Origin: Polaribacter marinus
GTDB taxonomy: Bacteria > Bacteroidota > Bacteroidia > Flavobacteriales > Flavobacteriaceae
Length of the DNA: 64,000 nucleotides
Reading direction: 5' to 3'
NCBI RefSeq assembly: GCF_022662535.1
Contig: NZ_JAKQYM010000009.1
Coordinates: 62,001-126,000, forward strand
How positions within the stretch are numbered: the stretch's first letter is position 1; each line of letters opens with the position of its first letter. Below are positions 32,501 through 40,450 of this stretch, piece by piece. The notes under the pieces are model-generated. The model worked only from the letters and a program-made list of their open reading frames with translations, had not been told where the DNA came from and made no database searches. Both the position numbers and the translations under genes were made by a program.

Positions 32501-32737
32501 TTATCTTTTCAAATCTAAGTCATGGTCTTTGTCTCTTTTAGTTTCCAACTGACGTAAATCATATAATCTTGATTTTATTCTACTTTGTTCAAAAATATCA
32601 TTTCCGTCTTTTAAACCTTGGATATAGTCATTTTGGGTTTTGATATTAGTAAGGCTTTTAATTATTTCAGGTTTGTATTTTACTAATAGATAAGCGTGAT
32701 TAAATCCTTTGATGTATTTTGGGTTTTCTTTTTCCAT
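32501..32737 (-). CDS. Small hypothetical protein next to excisionase
   Basis: The 78-residue, charged, helical protein (YIKGFNHAYLLVKYKPEIIKSL, then KTQNDYIQGLKDGNDIFEQ) has no membrane segment. Its start overlaps the stop of the helix-turn-helix gene by one base, so they are cotranscribed. Small genes of this look occur next to integrase/excisionase modules in Bacteroidota islands. Function unknown. Confidence 0.55.
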   Translation of the reverse strand: MEKENPKYIKGFNHAYLLVKYKPEIIKSLTNIKTQNDYIQGLKDGNDIFEQSRIKSRLYDLRQLETKRDKDHDLDLKR

Positions 32738-33006
32738 TAGAATGTTTTTTTAGTGTGATTATTAAGATATTTCAAAATGGAATTGTTATCATACAAGATG
32801 ATTTTCTTTTGTGGTTGTGTGAAGGTAATACTTCCATCATCTCTTAGTTTCTGAAGTGTGGTCTTGCTTTTAATGTTTAAAATTTCCATCGCTCGTTCTG
32901 GAGAAATCCATTTATCCTCAGTAATATTTTGTTTTTCTTTTATTCTATCAACGACTTCCTCTATGAGTTGGTAAAACGCTTCATCATGTAAACAAATAAC
33001 TTCCAT
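32737..33006 (-). CDS. Excisionase-like HTH (HTH_17) protein
   Basis: The 89-residue protein has a MerR/excisionase-type winged helix at about residues 32-80: WISPERAMEILNIKSKTTLQKLRDDGSITFTQPQKKIILYDNNSILKYL. It lies 24 bases downstream of the integrase gene and overlaps the next small gene. It probably acts as a recombination directionality factor or as a small regulator of the island. Typical length for the family. Confidence 0.8.
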   Translation of the reverse strand: MEVICLHDEAFYQLIEEVVDRIKEKQNITEDKWISPERAMEILNIKSKTTLQKLRDDGSITFTQPQKKIILYDNNSILKYLNNHTKKTF

Positions 33007-33030
33007 AGGTTAAATATAAAAAATTATTAT

Positions 33031-34245
33031 TTAAAAATCTATTACTTTATCCAAAGCATCGTCCGTATCTTTATGCACAAAGTTAGACTGATAGTTGATA
33101 GTCGTAGTAATTGATGAGTGTCTATATAATTTCTGTAACATTTGAATGGGAATTTTATCTCCCGAAATATTACCAAAAGTATGCCTTGCGATGTGCATCG
33201 TCAGTTTTTTATATAATCCTGCTTTTTCGGCAATCTTTTCTAAATACTTATTAAATTTTTTATTTGCTGTTTTTGTTTTGGCTAATATATCTTTTTCACT
33301 TTTTAGATTCGCTTTTTTTAGTTCTGGAAAAATAAAATCATTGTCATTCAATTTTTGTTCTTTATAGCTTTCAATAATCGGTAAAACTTTATTTGGAAGT
33401 TTTAATGATAATAGTTTGTCATTTTTATTCATTCTGTAATGCAATCTTTCATCATAAATATCACTCCATTTTATTTTTAATACATCTGCTACTCTCATTC
33501 CTGCTAGATAGAAACTAAACAGCCAAACATTTCTTGCATGCAATTCATGTTCAGTGAGATTATTTAAAGATGCTATCTTTTTCACTTCATCTGGTGACAA
33601 GCCTACCTTTTCTGTTTCTGGAAACTTAATTCTAATTTTACCTTTACCAAAAGGATATAATTTACTATCAACTATCCCCTTTCGAATAGCTATATTAAAT
33701 AGTGTTCTTATAACCACAAGATTATTTGTTATCGAACGTGGTGAATTTTTTCGTTTTACTTTAAGGTATGTTATAAAGTCTTTTAAAAAATCTTCGTTTA
33801 TTTCTCTAAAGGATAAATTATCTGAACCTGCAAAATTAATAACGTGATTTATTCTTGGTTTATCTGAACCTAAACGTGTTAACTTTTTATTAGCTTCAAG
33901 CTCTAATAAAAAGTTTTTACTAATCGTATTAAAACTTTCTTCTTCATTAGGTTTTACAATCTGTTTTTTAATTTGTTTGGAAGAAAACTCTTTGTGAGTT
34001 GTTTGTAGCTCAATTACAGTATCACTAGCTTCAGCTAATTTTTTAACAAGCATGTTATTTAATCTTACAGAATTTGGGTGAGATTTTTTTATTTTTCTCT
34101 CTACCTCATCCCAATGATGAGATTCGATATAGTGCCCAGTGTAAATAACGTTAGATTTTCTATTTTTTACAATCCTAATCATTAAAGGAAATAGTCCTTC
34201 TTTATTAGGTTTTTTACGAAGTATTAATCTTATGCTTGATGCCAT
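33031..34245 (-). CDS. Tyrosine integrase of the tRNA-Leu island
   Basis: This 404-residue protein is a Bacteroidota-type site-specific integrase: an N-terminal arm-binding part with LILRKKPNKEGLFPLMIRIV, a SAM-like core-binding domain (about 100-200) and the catalytic domain. Catalytic residues are visible: Arg in LAGMRVADVLKIKW, His-x-x-Arg in MHIARHTFGN, His in LYRHSSITTT, and Tyr in INYQSN. Its 5' end faces the truncated tRNA-Leu at 34435, 190 bases away. The island extends to the left of this gene, and its left end is not seen in the window. Confidence 0.92.
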   Translation of the reverse strand: MASSIRLILRKKPNKEGLFPLMIRIVKNRKSNVIYTGHYIESHHWDEVERKIKKSHPNSVRLNNMLVKKLAEASDTVIELQTTHKEFSSKQIKKQIVKPNEEESFNTISKNFLLELEANKKLTRLGSDKPRINHVINFAGSDNLSFREINEDFLKDFITYLKVKRKNSPRSITNNLVVIRTLFNIAIRKGIVDSKLYPFGKGKIRIKFPETEKVGLSPDEVKKIASLNNLTEHELHARNVWLFSFYLAGMRVADVLKIKWSDIYDERLHYRMNKNDKLLSLKLPNKVLPIIESYKEQKLNDNDFIFPELKKANLKSEKDILAKTKTANKKFNKYLEKIAEKAGLYKKLTMHIARHTFGNISGDKIPIQMLQKLYRHSSITTTINYQSNFVHKDTDDALDKVIDF

Positions 34246-34434
34246 TATATGAAAAATTGTATATTTTTAATATGTTGTAAATAAGGGTTCTATAGCAAAA
34301 ATAACACTTTTAGGTCAAACATAGGTCAAACAAAAGCTAATTTTATAAGGTTTTATATACATTTAAAAATCCTTAAAAATAAAGGTAATAATTTGAAAAT
34401 CAGCACAGATAGATACAAATCAAACCATTTAAAA

Positions 34435-34489
34435 CTGGATTCAAAATCCAGTTCTTTCGGGAGTGTGGGTTCGATTCCCACCTTGAGTA
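34435..34489 (+). other. Truncated tRNA-Leu(CAA) 3' part, island attachment site
   Basis: Present are the anticodon arm CTGGA-TTCAAAA-TCCAG (anticodon CAA at 34442-34444), the long variable arm, the T arm GTGGG-TTCGATT-CCCAC, the acceptor strand CTTGAGT and discriminator A. The matching 5' acceptor ACTCAAG and the D arm are absent upstream, so this is only the 3' part. This is the usual right end of an element inserted at a tRNA 3' end. The rest of the gap at 34246-34434 is AT-rich with nothing recognisable. Confidence 0.8.
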
Positions 34490-34490
34490 C

Positions 34491-34520
34491 AAAACCTCAA
34501 CAAACTTGTTGAGGTTTTTT
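34491..34520 (+). terminator. Intrinsic terminator of the original tRNA-Leu gene
   Basis: CCTCAACAA / TTGTTGAGG with a 2-base loop between A and T runs, directly after the tRNA fragment. Chromosomal genes begin beyond it. Confidence 0.8.
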
Positions 34521-34563
34521 CTTTTTTAATATCTTTGAACTTCTTCTAAATTATTTTCAAAAA

Positions 34564-35145
34564 ATGGATGATTTTATTCTTTACTTTAAAATGGGCTTAA
34601 ACCATGTGCTAGATTTTTCTGCATATGATCATATTTTATTTCTAATTGTTTTAGCCGTAGTTTTTAACTTTAATCAATGGAAAAAAGTATTATGGCTTGT
34701 CACACTCTTTACAGTTGGTCATTCTGTAACCTTAGCTTTGTCTGCTTACGGAATTCTAAAAATTAAAATGAATTTAATTGAATTCTTAATTCCTGTTACC
34801 ATTTTTATTACAGGTGTAATTAACATTCTTTATGCAAAAAAAGCATCAAACGGAAAAGATAATATAAACTTACTATTTGCCCTTTTATTTGGACTAATTC
34901 ATGGACTTGGTTTTTCTAATTATTTTAAAATGATGATTGGTAAAGAAGAAGACAAATTATTTCCTTTAATAGAATTTGCCTTAGGTATAGAGGCAGCACA
35001 AATAATTATTGTATTAGGAATTTTAATTATAGGTACAATTCTTCAAAATTTCTTTAAAGTGACCAGAAGAGATTGGATTCTTGTTTGTTCATCAATTGTT
35101 ATTGGTTTTTCAATTCAAATGATGCTAGATAGGGTCTTTTGGTAA
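34564..35145 (+). CDS. HupE/UreJ-family membrane protein
   Basis: The 193-residue protein has about six membrane helices. Conserved motifs of the HupE/UreJ_2 group are visible: NHVLDFSAYDHILF near the start, TVGHSVTLAL at about residues 50-60, and FGLIHGLGFSNYF at about 115-127 with the key His. Members are thought to be metal (nickel or cobalt) permeases or accessory proteins. It stands at the first chromosomal position right of the island. Function in this organism is inferred from the family. Confidence 0.85.
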   Translation: MDDFILYFKMGLNHVLDFSAYDHILFLIVLAVVFNFNQWKKVLWLVTLFTVGHSVTLALSAYGILKIKMNLIEFLIPVTIFITGVINILYAKKASNGKDNINLLFALLFGLIHGLGFSNYFKMMIGKEEDKLFPLIEFALGIEAAQIIIVLGILIIGTILQNFFKVTRRDWILVCSSIVIGFSIQMMLDRVFW

Positions 35146-35188
35146 ATAATTAACTTGGTATTTCTACAAATATTTTTACTTTCGTTTT

Positions 35189-35617
35189 ATGACAGAAAAA
35201 AAACAATTAAAATATGATAAAGCTTACTTAAAAATGGCTTTTGAATGGGGAAAATTATCTCATTGCAAACGCAAGCAAGTTGGCGCTTTAATTGTAAAAG
35301 ACAGAATGATTATTTCTGATGGATTTAACGGAACTCCTACTGGTTTTGACAACTGTTGTGAAGATGATGAAGGAGTTACAAAATGGGAAGTTTTACATGC
35401 AGAAGCAAATGCTATTTTAAAAGTGGCCTCTTCTACACAATCGGCAAAAGGAGCTACTTTATATATTACCTTATCACCTTGTACGCAGTGTAGTAAATTA
35501 ATTCATCAAGCAGGGATAAAAAGAGTAGTTTACGCAAACGCATACAAAGACACTTCTGGAATAGATTTTTTAGAAAAAGCTGGTGTAGAAATTAAGTATT
35601 TACCAAATGAAAAATAA
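35189..35617 (+). CDS. dCMP deaminase family protein
   Basis: The 142-residue zinc deaminase has the motif LHAEANAI (His and catalytic Glu) and the second zinc motif SPCTQCSKL. The family converts dCMP to dUMP for thymidylate synthesis (ComEB-like). The stop overlaps the start of the S41 protease gene by 11 bases, so both are in one operon. All catalytic residues are present and the length is normal. Confidence 0.93.
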   Translation: MTEKKQLKYDKAYLKMAFEWGKLSHCKRKQVGALIVKDRMIISDGFNGTPTGFDNCCEDDEGVTKWEVLHAEANAILKVASSTQSAKGATLYITLSPCTQCSKLIHQAGIKRVVYANAYKDTSGIDFLEKAGVEIKYLPNEK

Positions 35618-37181
35618 GAATAATCTTCCAATTTACTTCTCTTTAGCAGTGGTTCTTGGTGTTTTAATTGGGGCTTCTTTTGGCGGAAGTTCTACAAATA
35701 TATTGTCTTTATCTAAAACCTCTTCACAAGAGTTAAAAGTAAAAAGACTTATCAATTTTATTGAAAGAGATTACGTAGATAAGGTAAATACAGATAGCCT
35801 TTTAGACGGAGCAATTACACAAATGTTGGGCAAACTCGATCCACATTCTGTATATATTCCTAAAGAAAATTTACAAGCTGTTACAGAAAATATGCAGGGT
35901 AATTTTGTTGGAATCGGTGTTCAGTTTAGAATGATTAACGATTCTATTACCGTTATTCAACCAATTAAAGGAGGGCCTAGTATTAAAGCTGGAGTGAAAG
36001 CTGGAGACAGAATTTTAATGGCAAATAAAGACACCCTTTTTGGTGAAAAAATAATTAGTGATAACGTTCCTTCTTACTTAAAAGGAAAACCAAATACCAA
36101 AGTTGCGCTTCAAATTTATAGAAAAACCAACGATTCTCTTTTTACTGTTGATGTAACTAGAGGAAAAGTAAATATTAAAAGTGTAGATTTAGCCTATATG
36201 ATTAATGATAGTGTTGGCTATATTAAACTAGATCGTTTTGCAAGAAATACCTATTCTGAATTCAAATCTTCTTTGTCTAATTTAATAGATGATGGAATGA
36301 CAGATTTAGTACTAGATTTACGTGGAAATGGTGGCGGATTTGTAGACATTGCTAATAGTATTGTTGACGAATTTTTAGAAGACGATAAACTAATTGTTTT
36401 TACCAAAAACAATAAAGATCAAGTCGAAGAATCTTTTGCCACCTCAAGAGGCGATTTTGAAAAAGGAGGATTGTATGTTTTAATCGACGAAAATTCTGCG
36501 TCTGCATCAGAAATTGTAGCAGGCGCTTTACAAGACAATGATAAAGGAACTATTATTGGACGACGTTCTTTTGGTAAAGGTTTGGTACAAATAGAAATGG
36601 ATTTAGGTGATGGATCTGCTGTTCGTTTAACAACTGCTCGATATTACACACCTACAGGTCGCTCAATTCAAAAGCCTTATGATCATAAAGGAAATAAAAG
36701 TTATTATAGAGAATATCAGCAAAGAATTAATAGTGGAGAGTTACTAAGTAAAGACAGTATAAAAGTAGTAGATTCTCTAAAATACACCACTCCAAAAGGC
36801 AAAATTGTTTACGGGGGTGGAGGTATTATTCCAGATGTATTTGTAGCAATAGACACTACTTCTTACATGGCTAGTTACTATTTTAATTCCATTAACAACT
36901 TTGCTTTTGACTATGTAGATAATAACCGAAAAGCATTAACAAAATGGGCAATTGCAGATTTTGTTGTTAATTTTGACAAAGATGACGCTGTTTTTAATAA
37001 ATTTTTATCAGAAATAAAAAACAAAGCTGAACCTTCTTTAAAAACTAAAAAGAATATCAAAAAATACTTGAAAGCATCTATAGCAAACGCACTCTTTGGA
37101 GATATCGGTTATTACAGAATCATGCATCTAGATGATAAAATGATTCAAAAAGTTTTAGAGTTGGAAACTAAAAAGGAATAA
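35607..37181 (+). CDS. S41-family C-terminal processing peptidase
   Basis: The 524-residue protein has an N-terminal signal anchor (about 7-28), a PDZ domain (about residues 85-175, with GIGVQFRMINDSITVIQPIKGG) and the S41 protease domain. The catalytic serine lies in ENSASASEIVAGALQD (about 300) and the lysine in RRSFGKGLVQ (about 325). The C-terminal 100 residues are an extra helical region. It is a periplasmic protease related to CtpA/Prc, expected to trim envelope proteins. Confidence 0.93.
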   Translation: MKNKNNLPIYFSLAVVLGVLIGASFGGSSTNILSLSKTSSQELKVKRLINFIERDYVDKVNTDSLLDGAITQMLGKLDPHSVYIPKENLQAVTENMQGNFVGIGVQFRMINDSITVIQPIKGGPSIKAGVKAGDRILMANKDTLFGEKIISDNVPSYLKGKPNTKVALQIYRKTNDSLFTVDVTRGKVNIKSVDLAYMINDSVGYIKLDRFARNTYSEFKSSLSNLIDDGMTDLVLDLRGNGGGFVDIANSIVDEFLEDDKLIVFTKNNKDQVEESFATSRGDFEKGGLYVLIDENSASASEIVAGALQDNDKGTIIGRRSFGKGLVQIEMDLGDGSAVRLTTARYYTPTGRSIQKPYDHKGNKSYYREYQQRINSGELLSKDSIKVVDSLKYTTPKGKIVYGGGGIIPDVFVAIDTTSYMASYYFNSINNFAFDYVDNNRKALTKWAIADFVVNFDKDDAVFNKFLSEIKNKAEPSLKTKKNIKKYLKASIANALFGDIGYYRIMHLDDKMIQKVLELETKKE

Positions 37182-37196
37182 CGTTTCTTTGTACCA

Positions 37197-37958
37197 ATGA
37201 TTACAATTACAACTTCAGCAAATAAAAAAGTCTATTTTGCCTCAGACCAGCATTTAGGTGCCCCAACTCAAGAAGCCAGTTTTCCTCGTGAAAAAAAGTT
37301 TGTTGCTTGGTTAAATGAAGTAAAAAAAGACGCAGAAGCCATTTTCATTTTAGGTGATTTGTTTGATTTTTGGTTTGAGTACAAAACCGTAGTTCCAAAA
37401 GGATTTGTTAGAGTTTTAGGAAAACTAGCAGAAATTAAAGATGCTGGAATTCCTATTTATTTTTTTGTTGGTAATCATGATTTATGGATGAATGATTATT
37501 TTGAAAAAGAACTAAATATCCCTGTTTTTCATAAACCTCAAGAGTTCTTAATTAATAATAAAAAGTTTTTAATTGGTCATGGTGATGGTTTGGGTCCTGG
37601 AGACAAAGGATACAAACGCATGAAAAAAGTCTTTACTTTTCCATTATTTAAATGGATGTTTAAATGGTTACACCCAGATATAGGTGTTAAACTCGGACAA
37701 TATATGTCTGTAAAAAACAAGTTAATTTCTGGAGATGAAGATGCTAAATTTTTAGGAGAAGAAAATGAATGGTTGGTTCAATATTGTAAAAAAAGACTCT
37801 CTGAAAAACATTTTGATTTTTTTGTTTTTGGCCACAGACATTTGCCCTTAGATATTAAACTACAAGAGAACTCTACTTATATCAATTTAGGTGATTGGAT
37901 TCAGTATTATACTTACGGAGAGTTTTCTAATGAAAAGCTTTCTCTTAAAAAATATTAA
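37197..37958 (+). CDS. lpxH: UDP-2,3-diacylglucosamine diphosphatase-type metallophosphatase
   Basis: The 253-residue calcineurin-like phosphatase has metal-binding motifs in order: FASDQHLGA, ILGDLFDFWFEY, VGNHDLWM, LIGHGDGLG and FGHRHLPL. This is the layout of LpxH, which hydrolyses UDP-2,3-diacylglucosamine in lipid A synthesis. It starts 16 bases after the S41 protease gene, consistent with one envelope operon. Close paralogues of this fold exist in the phylum, so the exact substrate is a family-level inference. Confidence 0.85.
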   Translation: MITITTSANKKVYFASDQHLGAPTQEASFPREKKFVAWLNEVKKDAEAIFILGDLFDFWFEYKTVVPKGFVRVLGKLAEIKDAGIPIYFFVGNHDLWMNDYFEKELNIPVFHKPQEFLINNKKFLIGHGDGLGPGDKGYKRMKKVFTFPLFKWMFKWLHPDIGVKLGQYMSVKNKLISGDEDAKFLGEENEWLVQYCKKRLSEKHFDFFVFGHRHLPLDIKLQENSTYINLGDWIQYYTYGEFSNEKLSLKKY

Positions 37959-37966
37959 TTCAAGAC

Positions 37967-38460
37967 TTATAAATCGGCTATGAATCCCTGTACTTTTTTT
38001 ACACCATCGCATACATTTGGTGTTTGAATTTTTATAAAGGCGTTCTCTATTTTTTTTACTGTCTAAATAGGCTTTTATTACTTTCTCTCCTTCAAAATCA
38101 ACAAACGCAATTCTAAAAAACAAATCTTGTGCTTTAAAACTAAAATTATCCCTGGTAACATTGCAAATTTGTAATTATCTAAAACATAAGTAGCCAGTTC
38201 ATAATTCGTTTTTATTCCTAATTTTAAAGCTGTTCTTTGTAAAAATTAAATCCAATTGTCATATAAAATGCTCCCATAGATTTTGTGCACTGTATCCCAA
38301 TTTTAGAAAATTATTTTATAAATAAATTCAGAAATTCCTTTTAAAATTTCTGAGGAAATAGCCACATAATCTTTTAACATTGATGAATATTCATAAGCTT
38401 TTATTACAGAAAATTGTACGGATGATGAAACATAACTAAATGTTTTGCTAAAAAGTGATT
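37967..38460 (-). pseudogene. Decayed PLP-dependent aminotransferase (class I/II)
   Basis: The minus strand shows a broken aminotransferase. From about 38449 it reads SKTFSYV (PLP-lysine region), then KAYEYSSMLKDYVAISSEIL, then two in-frame stops (38303-38305 and 38246-38248), then ELATYVLDNYKFAMLPG. A frameshift switches to NFSFKAQDLFFRIAFVDFEG, then another to IQTPNVCDGVKKVQGFIADL and the original stop at 37967-37969. N-terminal sequence is not recognisable further upstream, so at least half of the gene is lost. It fills most of the 816-base gap 37959-38774; the remainder (about 38461-38720) shows no feature. Confidence 0.8.
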
Positions 38461-38725
38461 TATAGGCGATCTAAAGCAATTTCGTTTCATTTAACACATC
38501 ATATACTCCCTAACAGAAAACACTTTATTTAGACCGCTAAAGACAATGATTTATTCTGGAAAATATTTTGATATACTTGAAGAAAATGATGCTGTAAAAT
38601 TTATTTGACAATATATTTTATTCGAATAAACAATTTAAATTTTCTAGACTCAACTAAAAATCTTTTTAAACCCCGTATCAACCACCTTTAGTTATTAAAA
38701 ATTCAGCTTGAAAAATTAAACAAAA

Positions 38726-38752
38726 AAAAAAGGATGCTTTCGCATCCTTTTT
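38726..38752. terminator. Intrinsic terminator
   Basis: GGATGC-TTTC-GCATCC with A run before and T run after. It closes the minus-strand TonB-receptor operon and can work on both strands. Confidence 0.8.
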
Positions 38753-38774
38753 AATAACTTATTATAAATAAATT

Positions 38775-39581
38775 TTATAATGCTGAAAAAGTATATTTTT
38801 TCATTCCAGGATTTGCTGGATCATCTACAACATTAACTCCTACTATAGGATTGTCTGCGAAAAAAGTTGAAGGAACTGAACCTTCAAACACTTGATAAGA
38901 ACCGTCAGGCATTACAATATAAATTGTATAACCTGTTGGATTAGGAACAGTACCTTGAGTAAATAAATTTAACGCTAAATAGTTTGGCGCAATAGATGCA
39001 GAATTAGGAATTGTACCTAAAAGTCCATTTCCATTTAAAGGAATAGACATTGGTCTTGGATGACCTGCTGCAGAGTTTTGATCGTAATCTGTTACCCAGT
39101 TTCCACTAGGGTCAAATTCACTTAAACCAAACCAGAAATTATCTACACCTGTTTCATTAAAAGCTAAAAGCTCTATACTTGTAGGTGAAGGGTCTGGTAA
39201 ACCAATAAAAGTTACAGAAGTATCGTCTCCTAAAATAACGTTATTATACAAACCTGCTGCTGATGTTAATTTTATAGCATTTGCAATTCCTGTTCCAGTT
39301 GGAAAGTTAAAAGCATAGCTAGAAGTACCTGCTGGTAAAATTATCGTTTCATCAGAACCGTTTAAATTGTATTCAATTTTAGTATCTGAATCTAAAACAG
39401 ATGAAAGAGTAATATTTACTGTTTCTCCAGCAATTCCTGAAGTAACAACAACACCTGCCTTATCTAACTGAGCAGTTGTAACCTTCGTTACATTAGTTAC
39501 TGGATCATCATCATTTATAGCACAAGAACTAAAAACTAATAGAGTTATTAAAAATAATTTTATTTTATATATATTTTTCAT
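38775..39581 (-). CDS. Lipoprotein, TonB-receptor operon
   Basis: The 268-residue lipoprotein has signal peptide and lipobox LVFSSC. The mature protein is beta-rich, starting with a short DUF-like strand region (TVNITLSSVLDSDTKIEYNL) and ending with strands in GTVPNPTGYTIYIVMPDG. It has no known enzyme motif. It lies 11 bases downstream of another lipoprotein and after a TonB-dependent receptor, so it is probably a surface-exposed substrate-binding or accessory protein of that receptor. I do not recognise a family. Confidence 0.7.
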   Translation of the reverse strand: MKNIYKIKLFLITLLVFSSCAINDDDPVTNVTKVTTAQLDKAGVVVTSGIAGETVNITLSSVLDSDTKIEYNLNGSDETIILPAGTSSYAFNFPTGTGIANAIKLTSAAGLYNNVILGDDTSVTFIGLPDPSPTSIELLAFNETGVDNFWFGLSEFDPSGNWVTDYDQNSAAGHPRPMSIPLNGNGLLGTIPNSASIAPNYLALNLFTQGTVPNPTGYTIYIVMPDGSYQVFEGSVPSTFFADNPIVGVNVVDDPANPGMKKYTFSAL

Positions 39582-39592
39582 CTTATTAAATT

Positions 39593-40432
39593 TTATAGTT
39601 GATTAATAGTATAAGTAACTGTTCCACCTGCTGTTGATTTATTAACCTCAAGTACAATTAATTGAGAACCATAAACACCAGTTAATCCAGAAAAGTTACC
39701 AGAGAATATTTGTGTTTCTGTTGGAGCAACTACGTCTACACTATAATCAATAGATGCATCATTAACTGTCCATGCCCACATTTCTACCGTATAATCTCCG
39801 TCTGCCGCTGCACCTGCTAAAGTAACTGTCTCTCCAGAAACTGTTGAACTAGCCCAACTAACATCTACAATCGACCCAGTTGAATCGAATAAAAAGAAGT
39901 CTAGATCATTACTTCCAGACCAATTTAATGTAAAAGAGAGATCTCCTACTGTAGTAACAATTGGTGTTGGAATGTCTTTAATAGAGATTGTTCTAGTTGT
40001 ATCTCCTAAATGCACATAGTAATCTTGGTTTGTGTTAAGATCAACTTCTACATTAGTAATTTCTAATGTAAATTTTTCACTTTCAGAAATACCATCGTCT
40101 AAAGCAGTTACATCAAAAAGCATTGCTCTTTGTCCGTTTTGAAATGTAAGTGTTGTAGGAAATGTTGCTTCAGCATCTCCATCTGAAGATGTTACATTCA
40201 GAGAAACTGTTACTTCTCCATCAAGAATAGAAGACATTTCTAACCTAAAACTTGTAGTTTCACCTTCAACCAGTTCTGCAGATAAATTATCATCTGTTAA
40301 ACCAACTTTTACCTCGATTAAGTTATCTCCGTTTAATTCTCCCGGATTTGTAACGCTATCTGTATTATCCTCACAAGAAACAACTAGCAAAGATAAAATA
40401 GCGATATAAATTATGTTTTTAATTTTTTTCAT
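39593..40432 (-). CDS. Lipoprotein with Calx-beta-like and PPC-like domains
   Basis: The 279-residue lipoprotein has lipobox LVVSC. Residues about 40-160 look like a Calx-beta-type strand domain (LVEGETTSFRLEMSS, ISESEKFTLEITNVEVD). Residues about 165-250 resemble a bacterial pre-peptidase C-terminal-like beta domain (LSFTLNWSGSNDLDFFLFD, DGDYTVEMWAW). It follows the TonB-dependent receptor by 18 bases and precedes the last lipoprotein by 11 bases, so it is a likely surface partner of the receptor. Confidence 0.75.
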   Translation of the reverse strand: MKKIKNIIYIAILSLLVVSCEDNTDSVTNPGELNGDNLIEVKVGLTDDNLSAELVEGETTSFRLEMSSILDGEVTVSLNVTSSDGDAEATFPTTLTFQNGQRAMLFDVTALDDGISESEKFTLEITNVEVDLNTNQDYYVHLGDTTRTISIKDIPTPIVTTVGDLSFTLNWSGSNDLDFFLFDSTGSIVDVSWASSTVSGETVTLAGAAADGDYTVEMWAWTVNDASIDYSVDVVAPTETQIFSGNFSGLTGVYGSQLIVLEVNKSTAGGTVTYTINQL

Positions 40433-40450
40433 ATTGAAAATATTTTTAGA

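Noticed and set aside
34435..34489. Intact tRNA-Leu gene
   Set aside because: No 5' acceptor strand ACTCAAG or D arm upstream.
37887..38123. 78-codon minus-strand frame
   Set aside because: It is the frame-shifted C-terminal part of the aminotransferase pseudogene and overlaps the lpxH-type gene.
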